A stretch of 64,000 nt of DNA from Canna indica (taxonomy: Eukaryota; Streptophyta; Magnoliopsida; Zingiberales; Cannaceae). Positions 22,381 to 32,499 of the stretch are shown piece after piece. The notes under the pieces are model-generated. The model was not told where the DNA came from. It saw nothing but the letters and a program-made list of their open reading frames with translations, and searched no databases. Both the position numbers and the translations under genes were made by a program. The stretch lies in the NCBI GenBank assembly GCA_034359265.1, contig CP136891.1:60178001-60242000 (forward strand), in the 5' to 3' direction. Within the stretch, counting starts at the first letter, position 1. Each line of letters starts with the position of its first letter.

Positions 22381-23504
22381 GTGCCCTAAATGCAGTGGCG
22401 GATCAGGGCAACCTCATATATAAATATATTTTCAAAACTTAAAGTTCAAGCTAATTTTGATAGTCGACCTCGACGAGTTTTCATGTTTACGCTTTTTAGA
22501 AAATGATGCATGAACAACAATCTAACCTCCTAATAAAATTAGACGATTATTAATATACCATCCTACTTGCTAAAAAAATTATCAATAAGAAAAAAATTAT
22601 GTCATTATGGTTAGATTAAAATGTGCAGAACTAGAAATCAAAATATAATTGATCAGTTATGTTGGTTTACTCAAGCTATTAGCACAGAAGAATAGAAATA
22701 AATCATGTTGAAAAACATCAAAATTTATGTTTTCGGTTTCGATTACAAGCTAGATACAAACCATCAATTGTATTGCAACAAAAGGAGTATAAAACTTCAG
22801 TACATGTTTAATCACACAACAAAGGACAAGCAAGCTTCCCCCAAGCATTTTAGTTGAAGCAACAAGCACATATATTTATTTGAAAAGAAGGTGGGAGAAA
22901 AAACTGAAGACGGTAAAAAGAAAATTGAAGTCATGAAATATGAACAGATATATGCTTGCTTGTGCATTTAGCAAAGCACATGTGATCTGATATTCTGATC
23001 GTTGCCTGTGCTGTGGATGGTGGTGGAGTTGCTTGCTTGTGCATTTAGCAAAACACATATTTTTATCAGGAACTAAGTAAATCACATGTCCAATCCATAA
23101 GAGAAACAAGAGTCTTTTGTATTTGACTATTCATGTGTTTGGCAAGCAAATGATAGATATTTGATGATACAAATCCCATATCAATTTGTCATAACACATT
23201 TATTAGAATAGGAAATATTTGCACTCTAATTCCATCTTAAATACAATCTATCATTACAAGTTAGATCGATCTAATCAAGTTAAACTGATAAAGGCATGGG
23301 TGCATCAAAAGTTTAGAAAGCTCAAAAGATAATATGAATCTAATTAAAACATAGGCAAATTAGAATATATTGCACAACTAAAAATTCTTGTATTGTATAT
23401 CACAATTGAAATAAAGAAAAAACATGTTATTTCTTTCTCAAAAAAGTTGTAAGAGAAGGCTGCAAGGAGAAATGGAGATGGGCATTTTTTTCCAAAGGGG
23501 GCAT
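22381..23504. other. Insertion-like DNA inside the hAT transposase remnant
   Basis: AT-rich, non-coding. It begins near CAGTGGCGGATCAGG (22393), a motif common at plant DNA-transposon ends; no matching right end was found. 22948-23055 contains the words GCTTGCTTGTGCATTTAGCAAA twice, 65-75 bases apart. Confidence 0.4.
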
Positions 23505-23652
23505 CAGGAAACAATTTTTTAGGGAATAAGAGTTCGTTGGAATTGTATTTAGAAGAACCACCTCATGATTTGAATGAAGATTTGGATGTTTTAGAGTACT
23601 AGCATAGAAGCTCAGTGAGATTTACAGAACTTTCAAGAATGGCAAGTGACAT
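23505..23652 (+). pseudogene. hAT transposase, start of C-terminal domain
   Basis: Reads SSLELYLEEPPHDLNEDLDV, then a stop, then FTELSRMASDI. This is the typical lead-in to the hAT dimerisation domain (ELDRYLEEP...FDVL.WW...YP.LS.MARDI). The frame breaks off at a TAGGGGG terminus at 23662. The next expected residues appear 6.7 kb away at 30347. Confidence 0.75.
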
Positions 23653-24149
23653 TTCATTTTGTAGGGGGTAAACAAAAAAAAAAGGATTTTCGGTAAATCG
23701 GAAAACGTTCCAAAACCGAGCCGGTTCTTTCAGTTTCATTTTTTATTTTTCAAAAAAATCGGGTTTTGGTTTCGGGTTCGGTCCGAGTTGTAAAAAGTCC
23801 ACCGATTTCAATTAACCAACTGGTTTAATATTTTTTAATATATATAATATAATTTATTAAATAATATATCAGGGTTTCCTCTGTTTTATCCCCAACAATC
23901 CTCATCACCACAAATAAGCATGACTTCGCCCCTATCTCGTGACCCACAAACAGGGACCTCAGCTGGTTCTCTCAAGGGATGTCATTTTTTATGAAATGTC
24001 TGCGTGGAGATAGGAAGATAATGAAATTTAGATTACTGTTGAACCTGGTGGAGTCGCGATAATCCCTCCAGTTGGTGCCCCTCTAGCGACCAATCAAACA
24101 TAAGGAGAAACTTCAAGGGCCAATTCTTCAAGTGAGTATTCTAACTCTG

Positions 24150-25651
24150 GTTCTCCCCAGAGGTATCGCTCTTTATCTGATGTTTATGCCTCAAGTAACT
24201 TTGTTTTATTTGCTAGAGAAACACAGAATTTTGAGGAAGCTGCAAAAGAAGAAGTTTGGAGAAAAGGAATGAGGAAATCAAAAGCATCAAGAAAAATTAG
24301 ACATGGGAATTAGTCGATCTACCAGAAGGGAAAGATGCAATTGGACTGAAATGGATCTTCAAGACCAAGTATAATGAAGATGGCAGTATTCAAAAGTATA
24401 AGGCCAGAGTGGTCGCAAAAGGCTACTCACAACAACCCAGGGTTGATTTTAATGAGACTTTCTCTCTGGTAGTTCGAATGGAGACGATAAGAATTGTTCT
24501 TGCTTTAGCAGCCCAATTCGAAATGAAGGTGTTCCAGCTCGATGTCAAGTCAGCGTTCCAAAATGGAGAGTTAGAAGAAAAGGTGTACGTATACCAACCT
24601 GAAGGCTATGTCGTGAAGGGAAAGGAAGACAAAGTTTGTCGGCTCCGAAAGGCTCTCTACACTTTGGTCTAACTCGAGCTTGGAATAGCAAGATTGGCTC
24701 ATATTTCCAACACTTTGGTCTTCAACGAAGCCAAAGAACAAATTTAAAGATGGTTGAAGATTTCAAAAAGGCCATGATGAAAGAATTCGAGATGACTGAT
24801 CTAGGCATCATGAAGTACTTTCTCGGTTTTCAAGTCAAGCAATCAAGAGGCGAGATCTTTATTTTGCAAGAGAAATATATTGAGGACCGGATAAAGAAGT
24901 TTCAGATGTCAACATCAAAACTGATGCCTGCACCAATGGCAATTAACGAGAAGCTGCAGCAAGATGATGGTGCAGAGATGGTCGATGAGAAGATTTATCG
25001 AAGCTTGGTGGGATCTCTAATTTATCTCACTAATACAAGGCCTGATATTGTGTAGCTTGTAAGTGTTGTTTCAAGATCCAAGAGCAAGCCCAGCAAGATT
25101 CATTATGCTGCAGCAAAGAGAATTCTTAGGTACTTGCAGGGAACAAAACAATCGGGGCTCAAATATACCAAAGAAGGAAACAACAAGCTGGTCAGGTTCA
25201 CAGATAGTGATTGGGCAAGTTCTATGGATGATAGAAGAAGCACTTCAGGATATCTTTTTTGCCTGGGTCGAAGATAATTTCCTGGAGCTCTAGGAAGCAA
25301 AATATTGTTGCATTATCTTCTACGGAAGCATAATATGCAGCAGCTACAAGTGCAGCTTGTGAAGTTGTTTGGCTTCGGCAAATTTTGTCTGATATGCAAC
25401 AGAATGAAGAAGATCCGACTGTCATTTTCTGTGACAACATGTCAACGATAACCATGACGAAAAATCTTGTTTTTCATGCTAGAAGCAAGCATATTGAGCT
25501 CTGCCATAACTTTATTCGAGACTTGGTTAACAAAAGAGAGATTTGCTTGAAGTTCATTGGGTACAACGAGCAGCCAGCAGATGTTCTTACCAAACCAATA
25601 TCTAAGGAGAAACTTGAGAAGTTCAAAGGCTTAATGAAAATCACAAATTAA
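24150..25651 (+). pseudogene. Copia RT/RNase H of remnant 2
   Basis: Blocks in order: RYRSLSDVYASS (linker before RT), LPEGKDAIGLKWIFKTKYN, KARVVAKGYSQQ, LDVKSAFQNGELEEKVY, PEGYVVKG, then a deletion that removes the catalytic YVDD region. It resumes at MTDLGIMKYFLGFQV, NTRPDIV and SSTEA (after a stop). The RNase H end reads FCDNMSTITMTKN, FHARSKHIELCHNFIRDLV and DVLTKPISKEKL. Stops and frame changes occur near 24300, 24670, 25055 and 25290. The missing catalytic RT aspartates make it inactive regardless of the stops. Confidence 0.85.
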
Positions 25652-25658
25652 GAGGGGG

Positions 25659-25996
25659 TGTTAAAAGTTAATTTGTAATTTCCATTAGAGTACTTTCTAG
25701 AAAGTTTGACTAAGTTTAAGGTCTCTTAGTTATTGAAATTGTGATAGTCTTAATGAGTCTTTGGAATTATGTCATACTTAATGAGTCTTTGGAATTATGT
25801 TAGTCTTAATTAGTCTTTGGAATTGTGGTCTTTGGAATTATGTTTGAACCTTAATTATGAGTCTAGAATTATCATGTGAAGTAGTATAAATAGACAAGAG
25901 TTCTGTCATTGTAATCAACCAAAAAAAGGAAGTAAAACCCTCTTATGTGAGCAAATAATTTATTGTGTGTTTGATTCCTCTATTTTATCCCCAACA
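25659..25996 (+). repeat. 3' LTR of copia remnant 2
   Basis: Starts TGTTAAAAG after the purine tract and ends CCCCAACA. It contains several degenerate copies of TTAATGAGTCTTTGGAATTATGT (25748-25850). TATAAATAG near 25886 looks like its TATA box. Confidence 0.8.
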
Positions 25997-26055
25997 AGCC
26001 TCGTCACCACAAATAAGCATGACTTCGCCCCTATCTCATGACCCACAAATAGCAC

Positions 26056-26573
26056 AGCTGAGGTCCTCGATGCTTTCTTCTAGATTCAATGTCAAGTCTT
26101 TAGTTATCTCATATGAGTGGCTCAACAAGTTAGCAAAAGATTTCTGAGCACATGCCACTAGTCTTGTAGTTATGGAGATGAACATATTATAATTGGAACA
26201 ATAAAAGGTCCTATGTTTATGCTAATTAGTTTATTGTGTGCTAACTTTCATTAGTTGTATGCTAATTAGTTTGTCGTATGCAAAGTTTAAAAGTAGGATT
26301 TTGTTGTTAAGTTAACCCATGAAGATATAGTGCACACCCGACTTGTTCTAATTCCTAGCTAATTGAATTATAGTAGATAGTTGTATAGCTAATTGAGTTT
26401 GGGTAAATTTTGCATATACATGACTTGTTCTAATTCCTAAGCAACTGATATAAACTAATATGTTTTATGTTATATCAGGACAGAGTAGAATAAATAGTAT
26501 TACACATGATTTTTCTTGAACTAATAAGTATACTTTTGGTACTAGCATTCTCATAATCTCATTTTTATCATTA
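26056..26573. other. Non-coding DNA between copia remnant 2 and the Helitron-like end
   Basis: No gene recognised. The sequence starts as leader of the tandem copia unit and becomes anonymous AT-rich DNA. Confidence 0.5.
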
Positions 26574-26605
26574 CTAGAAAAGATCCCGCGCTACGCAGCG
26601 GGATC
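26574..26605 (-). mobile_element. Helitron-like 3' terminus
   Basis: On the minus strand a hairpin with 8-bp arms (GATCCCGC / GCGGGATC) is followed by TTTT and CTAGT. A GC-rich hairpin a few bases before CTRR, inserted next to T, is the hallmark of Helitron 3' ends. The element body would extend to the right; its 5' TC end was not identified. Confidence 0.6.
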
Positions 26606-26798
26606 CAAATAATCTTATAAAATATTTTTAAATTAATAATAATGATGATGAAATTGATTCTATATTATCAGATAAAATGAATAAAACATAATTATATATT
26701 AATATATGAAAATAATATCATTTGTTAATAGAGTTAAATATAAATATCAATCTTACGGTAGCAAACTTAAATTCAATCATAATAGTATATTTTTAATA

Positions 26799-27332
26799 TT
26801 CTAGATTAGAGCCGACAAAATATGGCTCGGCCCGATAGCCCGAAAAAATATCGGGTTCGGGCCGGTTCTTATCGTGCTCGGGCCGTTATCGGGCTGGCCC
26901 GATAAGGCTCGAAAAATTATTGGGCCGGACTGGGCTAGGCGGTGTAGGCCTGGCTCGGCCCAATAGCCCAATAAGGATTTGGGTATTATCGGGCTATTGG
27001 GCTCAAAACGACCCGATAGCTCGATATGGGCCCGATAACCCGATTATATTGGCACGATTTCAGTCCCATAGTATGATTTTGGCACGATTTTAGCACGATT
27101 TTGGCACGATAAATCGTTTGGGCCTGAAATTTCATTTTTCATTTTGTGTTTTCGGGCTAACGGGCTGTGCCGGTCCGACACGCTATTTTTTCGTGCCGGC
27201 CTGGCACGCTATTTTTTCGTGCCGGACCGGGCCAACAACTTTGGGCCCGAATCGCTATCGGGCCAAGCCGGGCCGACCTAAAAAAAATTCGGGCCGGCCC
27301 GGCCCGGCATGATTTGTAGGCCTATTCTAGAT
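26799..27332. mobile_element. Small hAT-like element rich in GGCCCGA
   Basis: The element 26807-27324 (518 bp) starts TAGAGCCGACAAAAT; its inverted right end reads TAGGCCTACAAATC, an imperfect inverted repeat. An exact 8-bp duplication TTCTAGAT flanks it (26799-26806, 27325-27332). The interior is unusually GC-rich for its surroundings and full of GGGCCG, CGGGCTA and GGCACGATTT words. It has no reading frame of interest. A related fragment lies at 31021-31190. Confidence 0.85.
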
Positions 27333-29620
27333 AGAAAACTAATGAAAATATGATAAAGGTGGATACAATTTTAAAAAATAAAATACAACAGTAAAACAAA
27401 ATCAAAAGAAAAATATTAATAAGTGAAATAACGAATTGATAGTTAAAAAATCATAGTTCGCAAAATTACAATTTCAAAAATGAAAAAAATAACTACACTT
27501 TCTAATAAAATACAAACATTATAAAATAATTTTTAATCAAAACATATATGAAATCAATTATATAGTAAAAGACGTAATGAATAAAGTATAGTTAAATATT
27601 ATAATATAAATATATGGTCATGTATTAATAGAAGTAAAAATAAAGATGAGTTTTACAATGGTCTAATTTAAAATCAACAATAATAGTAAACTTTAATATA
27701 CCTAATTAAAATTATTGGATATTTAATAAATGTATATAATTTTTAATAAAAATACAACAATAAACACACATTTATAAAAACAATAATAGCATTAAACATA
27801 AACACTCAAAATAATGTATTTGATAAATTGAAAAGGAACATAATTTTAGTGATTTACAATTCTGATAAAGGTTTAAAAAAATAAAAATATAAGAAAAATA
27901 GACTTAACAAAATGATTAAGAGGTCTCACTTATCACGTACCACTTGATTATATCAGTAATCTCACTATGATATCTAAAATGGAAGTAAAGGTAAAAGCTC
28001 AAACTAAATAATTTAATAAAAACTTAAAAATCAAATTTAATGAACAAATAATATTTTCTTCACTTAAAAAATAAAGAAATAACAAAAATATAAATTTTAA
28101 AAAGTAATAATATAGAAAATATAAAATATATAACAAAAATAAAATAAAGATTTAAAATATATAATTATACTTAATTTATTTTAGAGTTTTGAAATAATTT
28201 TAGAAAATATGAATCGTCAAACTAAATAATAAATTCTACTAAATTTTTTTAAAAACTGAATGAAATTAACTAATTAAGGACAATAAGACTAAATGCCTAT
28301 GTATTTTTAAATAGTAAAATAAAAATAATAATTAGTATAATATTAATCAAAATTTTGATTACATTTACTAAAAAATGTTCTTACTTCTCATATACCATTT
28401 TTCATATACTAATTGATTAGCATATCATTTATTTTACTACAACATCCATTAGCTATATATATTAGGTATTTATAGTTTTTTGCTTCAAATTTTTAAGCCT
28501 CTCAAAAATCTGAAAGCTTAAACTAATTGAAAAATCAGTCAAAGAACGTGACAATGAAATCAAGTTAATAATAAATAATATTTTCTTAGTAAATAATATA
28601 TAACAAAATAAAATATAAAATAATGATAGTAATAATAAATAATATAAGATATACAGTATATAAGAAGAAAAATAAAAGAAAAATTTAAAAAATATATAAG
28701 TATGTATATTAGACTATTTTAATATTTGAATTTTAGAAAAAATAATAATACACCAATCCAAACTAAAAAAAATTACTCAAAAATTATAAAACTTGAATTG
28801 AATTAAGGAAAATAAAAGTAAAAGATTAGATCTTTAATAAACTATAACAATCAATAAGAATAACAGAAATAATTAATATAATAAATAAATATTGTATATA
28901 ATATATTCAATATATAATTATATAATAAAATATATTATTAATATATATTTATTTCAATCAAATTTGCCAAGAAAATATGAAATATAAACCAAATCAAAAA
29001 TTTCAACGAAGAGAATCAAAAAATCATATAATGCCATATGAGATAAGCTCAATTTTTTGGACTTAAGAATATTAATGCTTCTACTTATTGAATATATAAT
29101 TTGATATTATTTTTATTTGAATAGATATTCAAATTTTAGAGATATTTGAAATTACATCTTTTTATTCGAGTTTGAGATTTTAAAAAAATTGGAATTAATT
29201 TAAAATTTTAATTCAATTTGAGTAAAATTTATTTAATTTTTTTGAATTGATTGAAATATATTAGTTTCCATGTATTATATAGGTACATATTACATAAAAC
29301 TAATTTATTCAATTTATTAAATATCTATTAAAAATAATATAATTTAATACTACCAAAATAAAATAAAATTTGAAATCTTAATTTTGATATATAAAATATA
29401 ATAAAAATCAAAAATATAAAAAAGTAAAATATTTTTACAATCATAATTTTGCTATATAAAATATAATAAAAATCAAAAAGTAAAAAAATTTTTTAAAAAA
29501 TATCCTCCTTTCTTAAAAAATATTAAAAAATAAAGGCAGAATAAAAAATATATAAAATTAAAAAAGCAAAATAATTTGAATAAGAAAAACAAATAAAATA
29601 ATTAATATTTAAAAAGTAAA
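27333..29620. other. Very AT-rich non-coding DNA
   Basis: About 2.3 kb of A/T-dominated sequence with TATATAT runs and no coding signal. Parts resemble 34700-35150 (e.g. ACTACCAAA...AAATTTGAAATC), so this is probably a decayed repeat. Confidence 0.6.
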
Positions 29621-29632
29621 AGTAGAAGAAGA

Positions 29633-29760
29633 AAGGGCAGCCAATGCTGCCCTTCGTTTATAAACTGTAGCGCTGAGAGCGCTGCTTTATTTTTTTTTTA
29701 ATAAAAAAGAAAAAAGAAAAAATGGGCAGAACGACTCAGCGCTGCCCTTTTCTAATAAAA
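29633..29760. repeat. GC-rich palindromic repeat (AGCGCTG type)
   Basis: Two inverted-repeat bodies in AT-rich DNA: GGGCAGCCAATGCTGCCC (29636-29653) and a nearby pair built from AGCGCTGAGAGCGCTGC and GGGCAG...AGCGCTGCCC. Related blocks occur at 32090-32280, 34250-34330 and 35385-35530. Confidence 0.7.
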
Positions 29761-30226
29761 AAAAAGAAAACAATGAAAATAAAAACGTGGAATGTGAAGA
29801 GAGCTATGGTTTTGATAAATAAAATACAAACTGAAATGTGAGTTTAACTATCATTTCACAGCTTATACAACTAAATATTTCTCTTATATTTGTTTCATGT
29901 GATATCCAATAGTACTAGTAAAAGTGGGTTAACTAGAACCGAGAGGAAGTGTCTCTATCCCCATTGTGGATTTACTTTCTTGCACTTGAAAAAAATAATA
30001 GAGGATCTGTAATGTTGACCAAATAGGTGATACATATGTAAAATGACCTGAAATAGGAGGTGTTATTGCTTTCACTAAATATTGGATTAATTAGCTAGGT
30101 TTACTTGTCAATTATCATGATGTTTATCTCTTTTTTGGATTCAAGTAAAGAGAGGAATAGGAATTAGGAAGAGAAGAATAGAGAACTTAGAAATTGGTAG
30201 GTAGGTTAAAAAAATTTATTTGTTGA
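29761..30226. other. Non-coding DNA near the right end of the nested element
   Basis: No gene recognised; it leads into the GGTTAACCGAA subterminal region of the composite hAT-like element at about 30236. Confidence 0.5.
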
Positions 30227-30346
30227 TCAAAAATTATCGGTTAACCGAATCGAAAAAAATAAAATCGAAATGATGATTAATCGATGTTAATGAATCAATT
30301 AATAAAATTACCAATGGAAGGATTAACTAGTCTATGCTCACCCCTA

Positions 30347-30504
30347 ATATTTTGAGTATTCATGTAACTAGTGTTGCTTCAAAATATGCATTTAGCATGG
30401 GTGGAAAAACTATATCCATTACTAGAAATTCTCTTAAGGCGAAAACAGTCCAAGTTCTCATTTGTTTTCAAGATTGGATTCGAGAAGAAGAAGGTAATTA
30501 TTAA
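30347..30504 (+). pseudogene. hAT transposase, end of dimerisation domain
   Basis: Reads ILSIHVTSVASKYAFSMGG, then KTISITRNSLKAKTVQVLIC and FQDWIREEEGNY before TAA (30502-30504). This is the C-terminal hAT dimerisation motif (family: VAS..AFS.GGR....R..L...TV..L.C..DW). It picks up exactly where the piece at 23505-23652 ends (SRMASDI), which is the basis for calling 23662-30346 a nested insertion. Confidence 0.8.
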
Positions 30505-31015
30505 ATCTTGATAAATTATTTGATTTATGCGACTATTTTTTTCTAATTTATGTTTTTTAATCTTGAAATAAAAGTTGGTTCGATGGCTTTTAGGATATGA
30601 TAGATTTAAAGATGATGATTGGATAGCTCCAGTGAGGAGAATGACTGATAAAAATGATGATGAAGTTGAAATTGGATTTTATTATTTTTTTCCAATTTAT
30701 TGATGGCAATGTGATATATTTATTTTATTTTATTTTTTTAGGTGAAGAAAAATAGAAATAGAATACAGTAGTTGTTCATATTGGATTCTTATATATACAA
30801 ATTTGAAATAGTAATATATACTGAATAATTGTTGAATTATTTTAGTATAATTAAACATATTATATGATGATAATATTTTCGGACTTGTAATGTTTTATAG
30901 TACAATTTATATATTTGTTTTATTTTAAATTTATTGAAATGTTGATGTTATAGTAAAATATATAATGGGCGTGAATAAATAAAGTATTAAATACAAGGAA
31001 GGAAAAAAAATGGCT
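30505..31015. other. Spacer downstream of the hAT transposase
   Basis: A short coding-like trail (DRFKDDDWIAPVRR) at 30600-30640 may be the variable tail of the same transposase; otherwise AT-rich non-coding. Confidence 0.4.
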
Positions 31016-31020
31016 AAAAA

Positions 31021-31190
31021 ATGTGGGTTGGATTGGGCCGGGCTCGGGTTTTGCTTAAATTTCATGGGACGGACCTAGTTCGGCTAGTGTTTTTTAAAAT
31101 TCAAGCTCGGACTTCATCTTATAAAATTGGGCCCGCATTGGCCCGACCGGCCCGCATTGAGCCTGGCCTGACCCGGCCCACCAGGTCTAC
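31021..31190. repeat. GGGCCG-rich hAT-like fragment
   Basis: Shares GGGCCGGGCTCGGG, GGGCCCGCATTGGCCCGAC and GACCCGGCCC words and a terminal TAGACCTGG (inverted) with the 26807-27324 element. Target duplication not resolved. Confidence 0.55.
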
Positions 31191-31425
31191 TAACAACCAA
31201 GCAAGCACTTAAGTTGTCCTGTAAGAAGTAAATATCACAGGTTTTATCAACAAGGTAAAACTCTAAATACTATCTTGATATATAAATGGATAACACTACA
31301 AGGATCCACTTTACATATTATATTAATACTAATACTACGTACAACACTAAAACATTAAGAGAAGCAAAACTAAGAGAAGCATAAGCACAATCAAAGAGAT
31401 GGAGCTCTACTTGGGATGACTTCGA
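31191..31425. other. Short spacer
   Basis: CACTACAAGG at 31293 resembles a CACTA end but lacks the A-rich continuation seen at 40510 and 57786. No gene. Confidence 0.3.
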
Positions 31426-31881
31426 TCAAGTGGTCTCTAAATCTGAACTATAAGCAGTGGGAAGGGGAATGACGAGTGCGGTGGCTTGTGGGTAGGGTTT
31501 AACAGTGGAGATGGAGAGTCGGCGAATTAGATTCCGGCGAGGGGGAGTGGGGAGATCGGGAGCCACAGAAGAGGCGGTCGACACAGTAGAGGGGATGGAG
31601 TGATCATGGTCATTAGATGAAGTAACGGGGAGGGGAATGAGGAGTGCGGTGGCTTGTGGGTAGGGTTTAACAGTGGAGATGGAGAGTCGGTGAATTAGAT
31701 TCCGGCGAGGGGGAGTGGGGAGATCGGGTGCCAGAGACGACGAAGAAGAGGCGGTCCACACAGTAGAGGGGATGGAGAGATCATGGTCACTAGATGAAGT
31801 AACAGAGAGGGGAATGAGGAGTGCGGCAGCTGCCTGTAAAGATAACATATCAAAAGTAGTAAAGATAACCTGTTCGTTCAC
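31426..31881 (-). CDS. Hypothetical repeat-containing reading frame
   Basis: A 151-residue minus-strand frame made of nearly three tandem units of about 57 residues. Each unit holds ALLIPLPVTSS, DHDHSIPSTV, DLPTPPRRNLI and RLSISTVKPYPQAT. At the DNA level this is a GC-rich tandem array of about 170-177 bp. Stops do not interrupt it. It may be a fragment of an exon amplified in tandem, or non-coding repeat DNA that happens to stay open because the unit length is near a multiple of three. I do not recognise a family. Confidence 0.35.
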   Translation of the reverse strand: MNEQVIFTTFDMLSLQAAAALLIPLSVTSSSDHDLSIPSTVWTASSSSSLAPDLPTPPRRNLIHRLSISTVKPYPQATALLIPLPVTSSNDHDHSIPSTVSTASSVAPDLPTPPRRNLIRRLSISTVKPYPQATALVIPLPTAYSSDLETT

Positions 31882-32089
31882 GGAAGAGTGGTTGTCTCTG
31901 CGCCTGCACCGAGGAAGATGCCTCCAGCCGCGTCGCGGAGATGTCGAGCAGAGAGAATGGAGATGAAGGCTTGAAGATTGTGAGAAGACGTAGATGAATA
32001 GAGTGTTTGAGAGATGATTTTGCAGGGTTTAAGAGTAAGGAGAAGCGAACTGATTCAGGGTTTAAGAGATGATTTGCAGCTTTGCCATT

Positions 32090-32470
32090 GAGCGCTGCTC
32101 ACCTGCTCTAAGCGGCAAGCGCTGCCCAACGCCCTGTTTGTTTTGTTTGTTAAGGTAAAAAATGGAAGCGGGGAAGGTGTACGGACGGATTTCGTACGAT
32201 TTCATTCCCTTATTTCCTTTTTCTAATAAGACAATGGCAGCGGAGGGCTGCTCTAGGCACTCTTCTCAGCTCTGCAATTTATTAATTATAATTTCTTTCC
32301 TTTTCTTTTCTTTTAAATAATTTTATTTTTATTTTATATATTTTTATTCTTAATTCTTATTTTATCTACTATATTGATGATATAATTTTAGAAATTAGAT
32401 CTTAAAGTTGAAAGTATATAAAAGAAAAATATATAGATAATATATTTTTTTAAAGTGAAAAATGGAAAGG
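32090..32470. repeat. Left copy of repeat flanking the organelle-like insert
   Basis: Contains AGCGCTGC words, then CTTTTTCTAATAAGACAATGG and CTTAATTCTTATTTTATCTAC-like and GATGATATAATTTTAGAAA words. The part from 32214 is closely matched at 34222-34480, in the same orientation. Confidence 0.7.
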
Positions 32471-32499
32471 GAATAGGTGTACGAACAGATAAGGGAGGA

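Larger units (their letters stand above)
23872..25996 (+). mobile_element. Ty1/copia remnant 2
   Basis: The last 25 or so bases of an LTR (ending CCCCAACA at 23897) and a short leader lead, after a large deletion, into the end of integrase and then RT and RNase H. A complete 3' LTR closes it (25659-25996, TGTTAAAAG...CCCCAACA) behind the purine tract AAGAGGGGG. It is a different family from the duplicated copia. The leader sequence (CCTC.TCACCACAAATAAGC, with ATGACTTCGCCC) also follows the 3' LTR at 25997-26055, so a second, truncated element was joined head to tail. Confidence 0.85.
23662..30346. mobile_element. Composite hAT-like element nested in the hAT transposase gene
   Basis: The left end TAGGGGGTAAAC and the inverted right end TAGGGGTGAGCA both lead into TCGGTTAA/CCGAA-rich subterminal DNA, as in the 13614 element. 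The flanks TCATTTTG (23654-23661) and ATATTTTG (30347-30354) match at 6 of 8 positions, as an old 8-bp duplication would. Placing the cut here rejoins the two parts of the hAT C-terminal domain. Inside are a copia remnant, a Helitron-like end, a small hAT-like element and about 2.3 kb of very AT-rich DNA. Confidence 0.65.

Noticed and set aside
31293..31310. CACTACAAGG as the missing left end of the CACTA segment ending at 40510
   Set aside because: The match stops after CACTACAAG, there are no ACCGACGGA-type subterminal repeats to the right, and the outside triplets (TAA and ATA) do not match.
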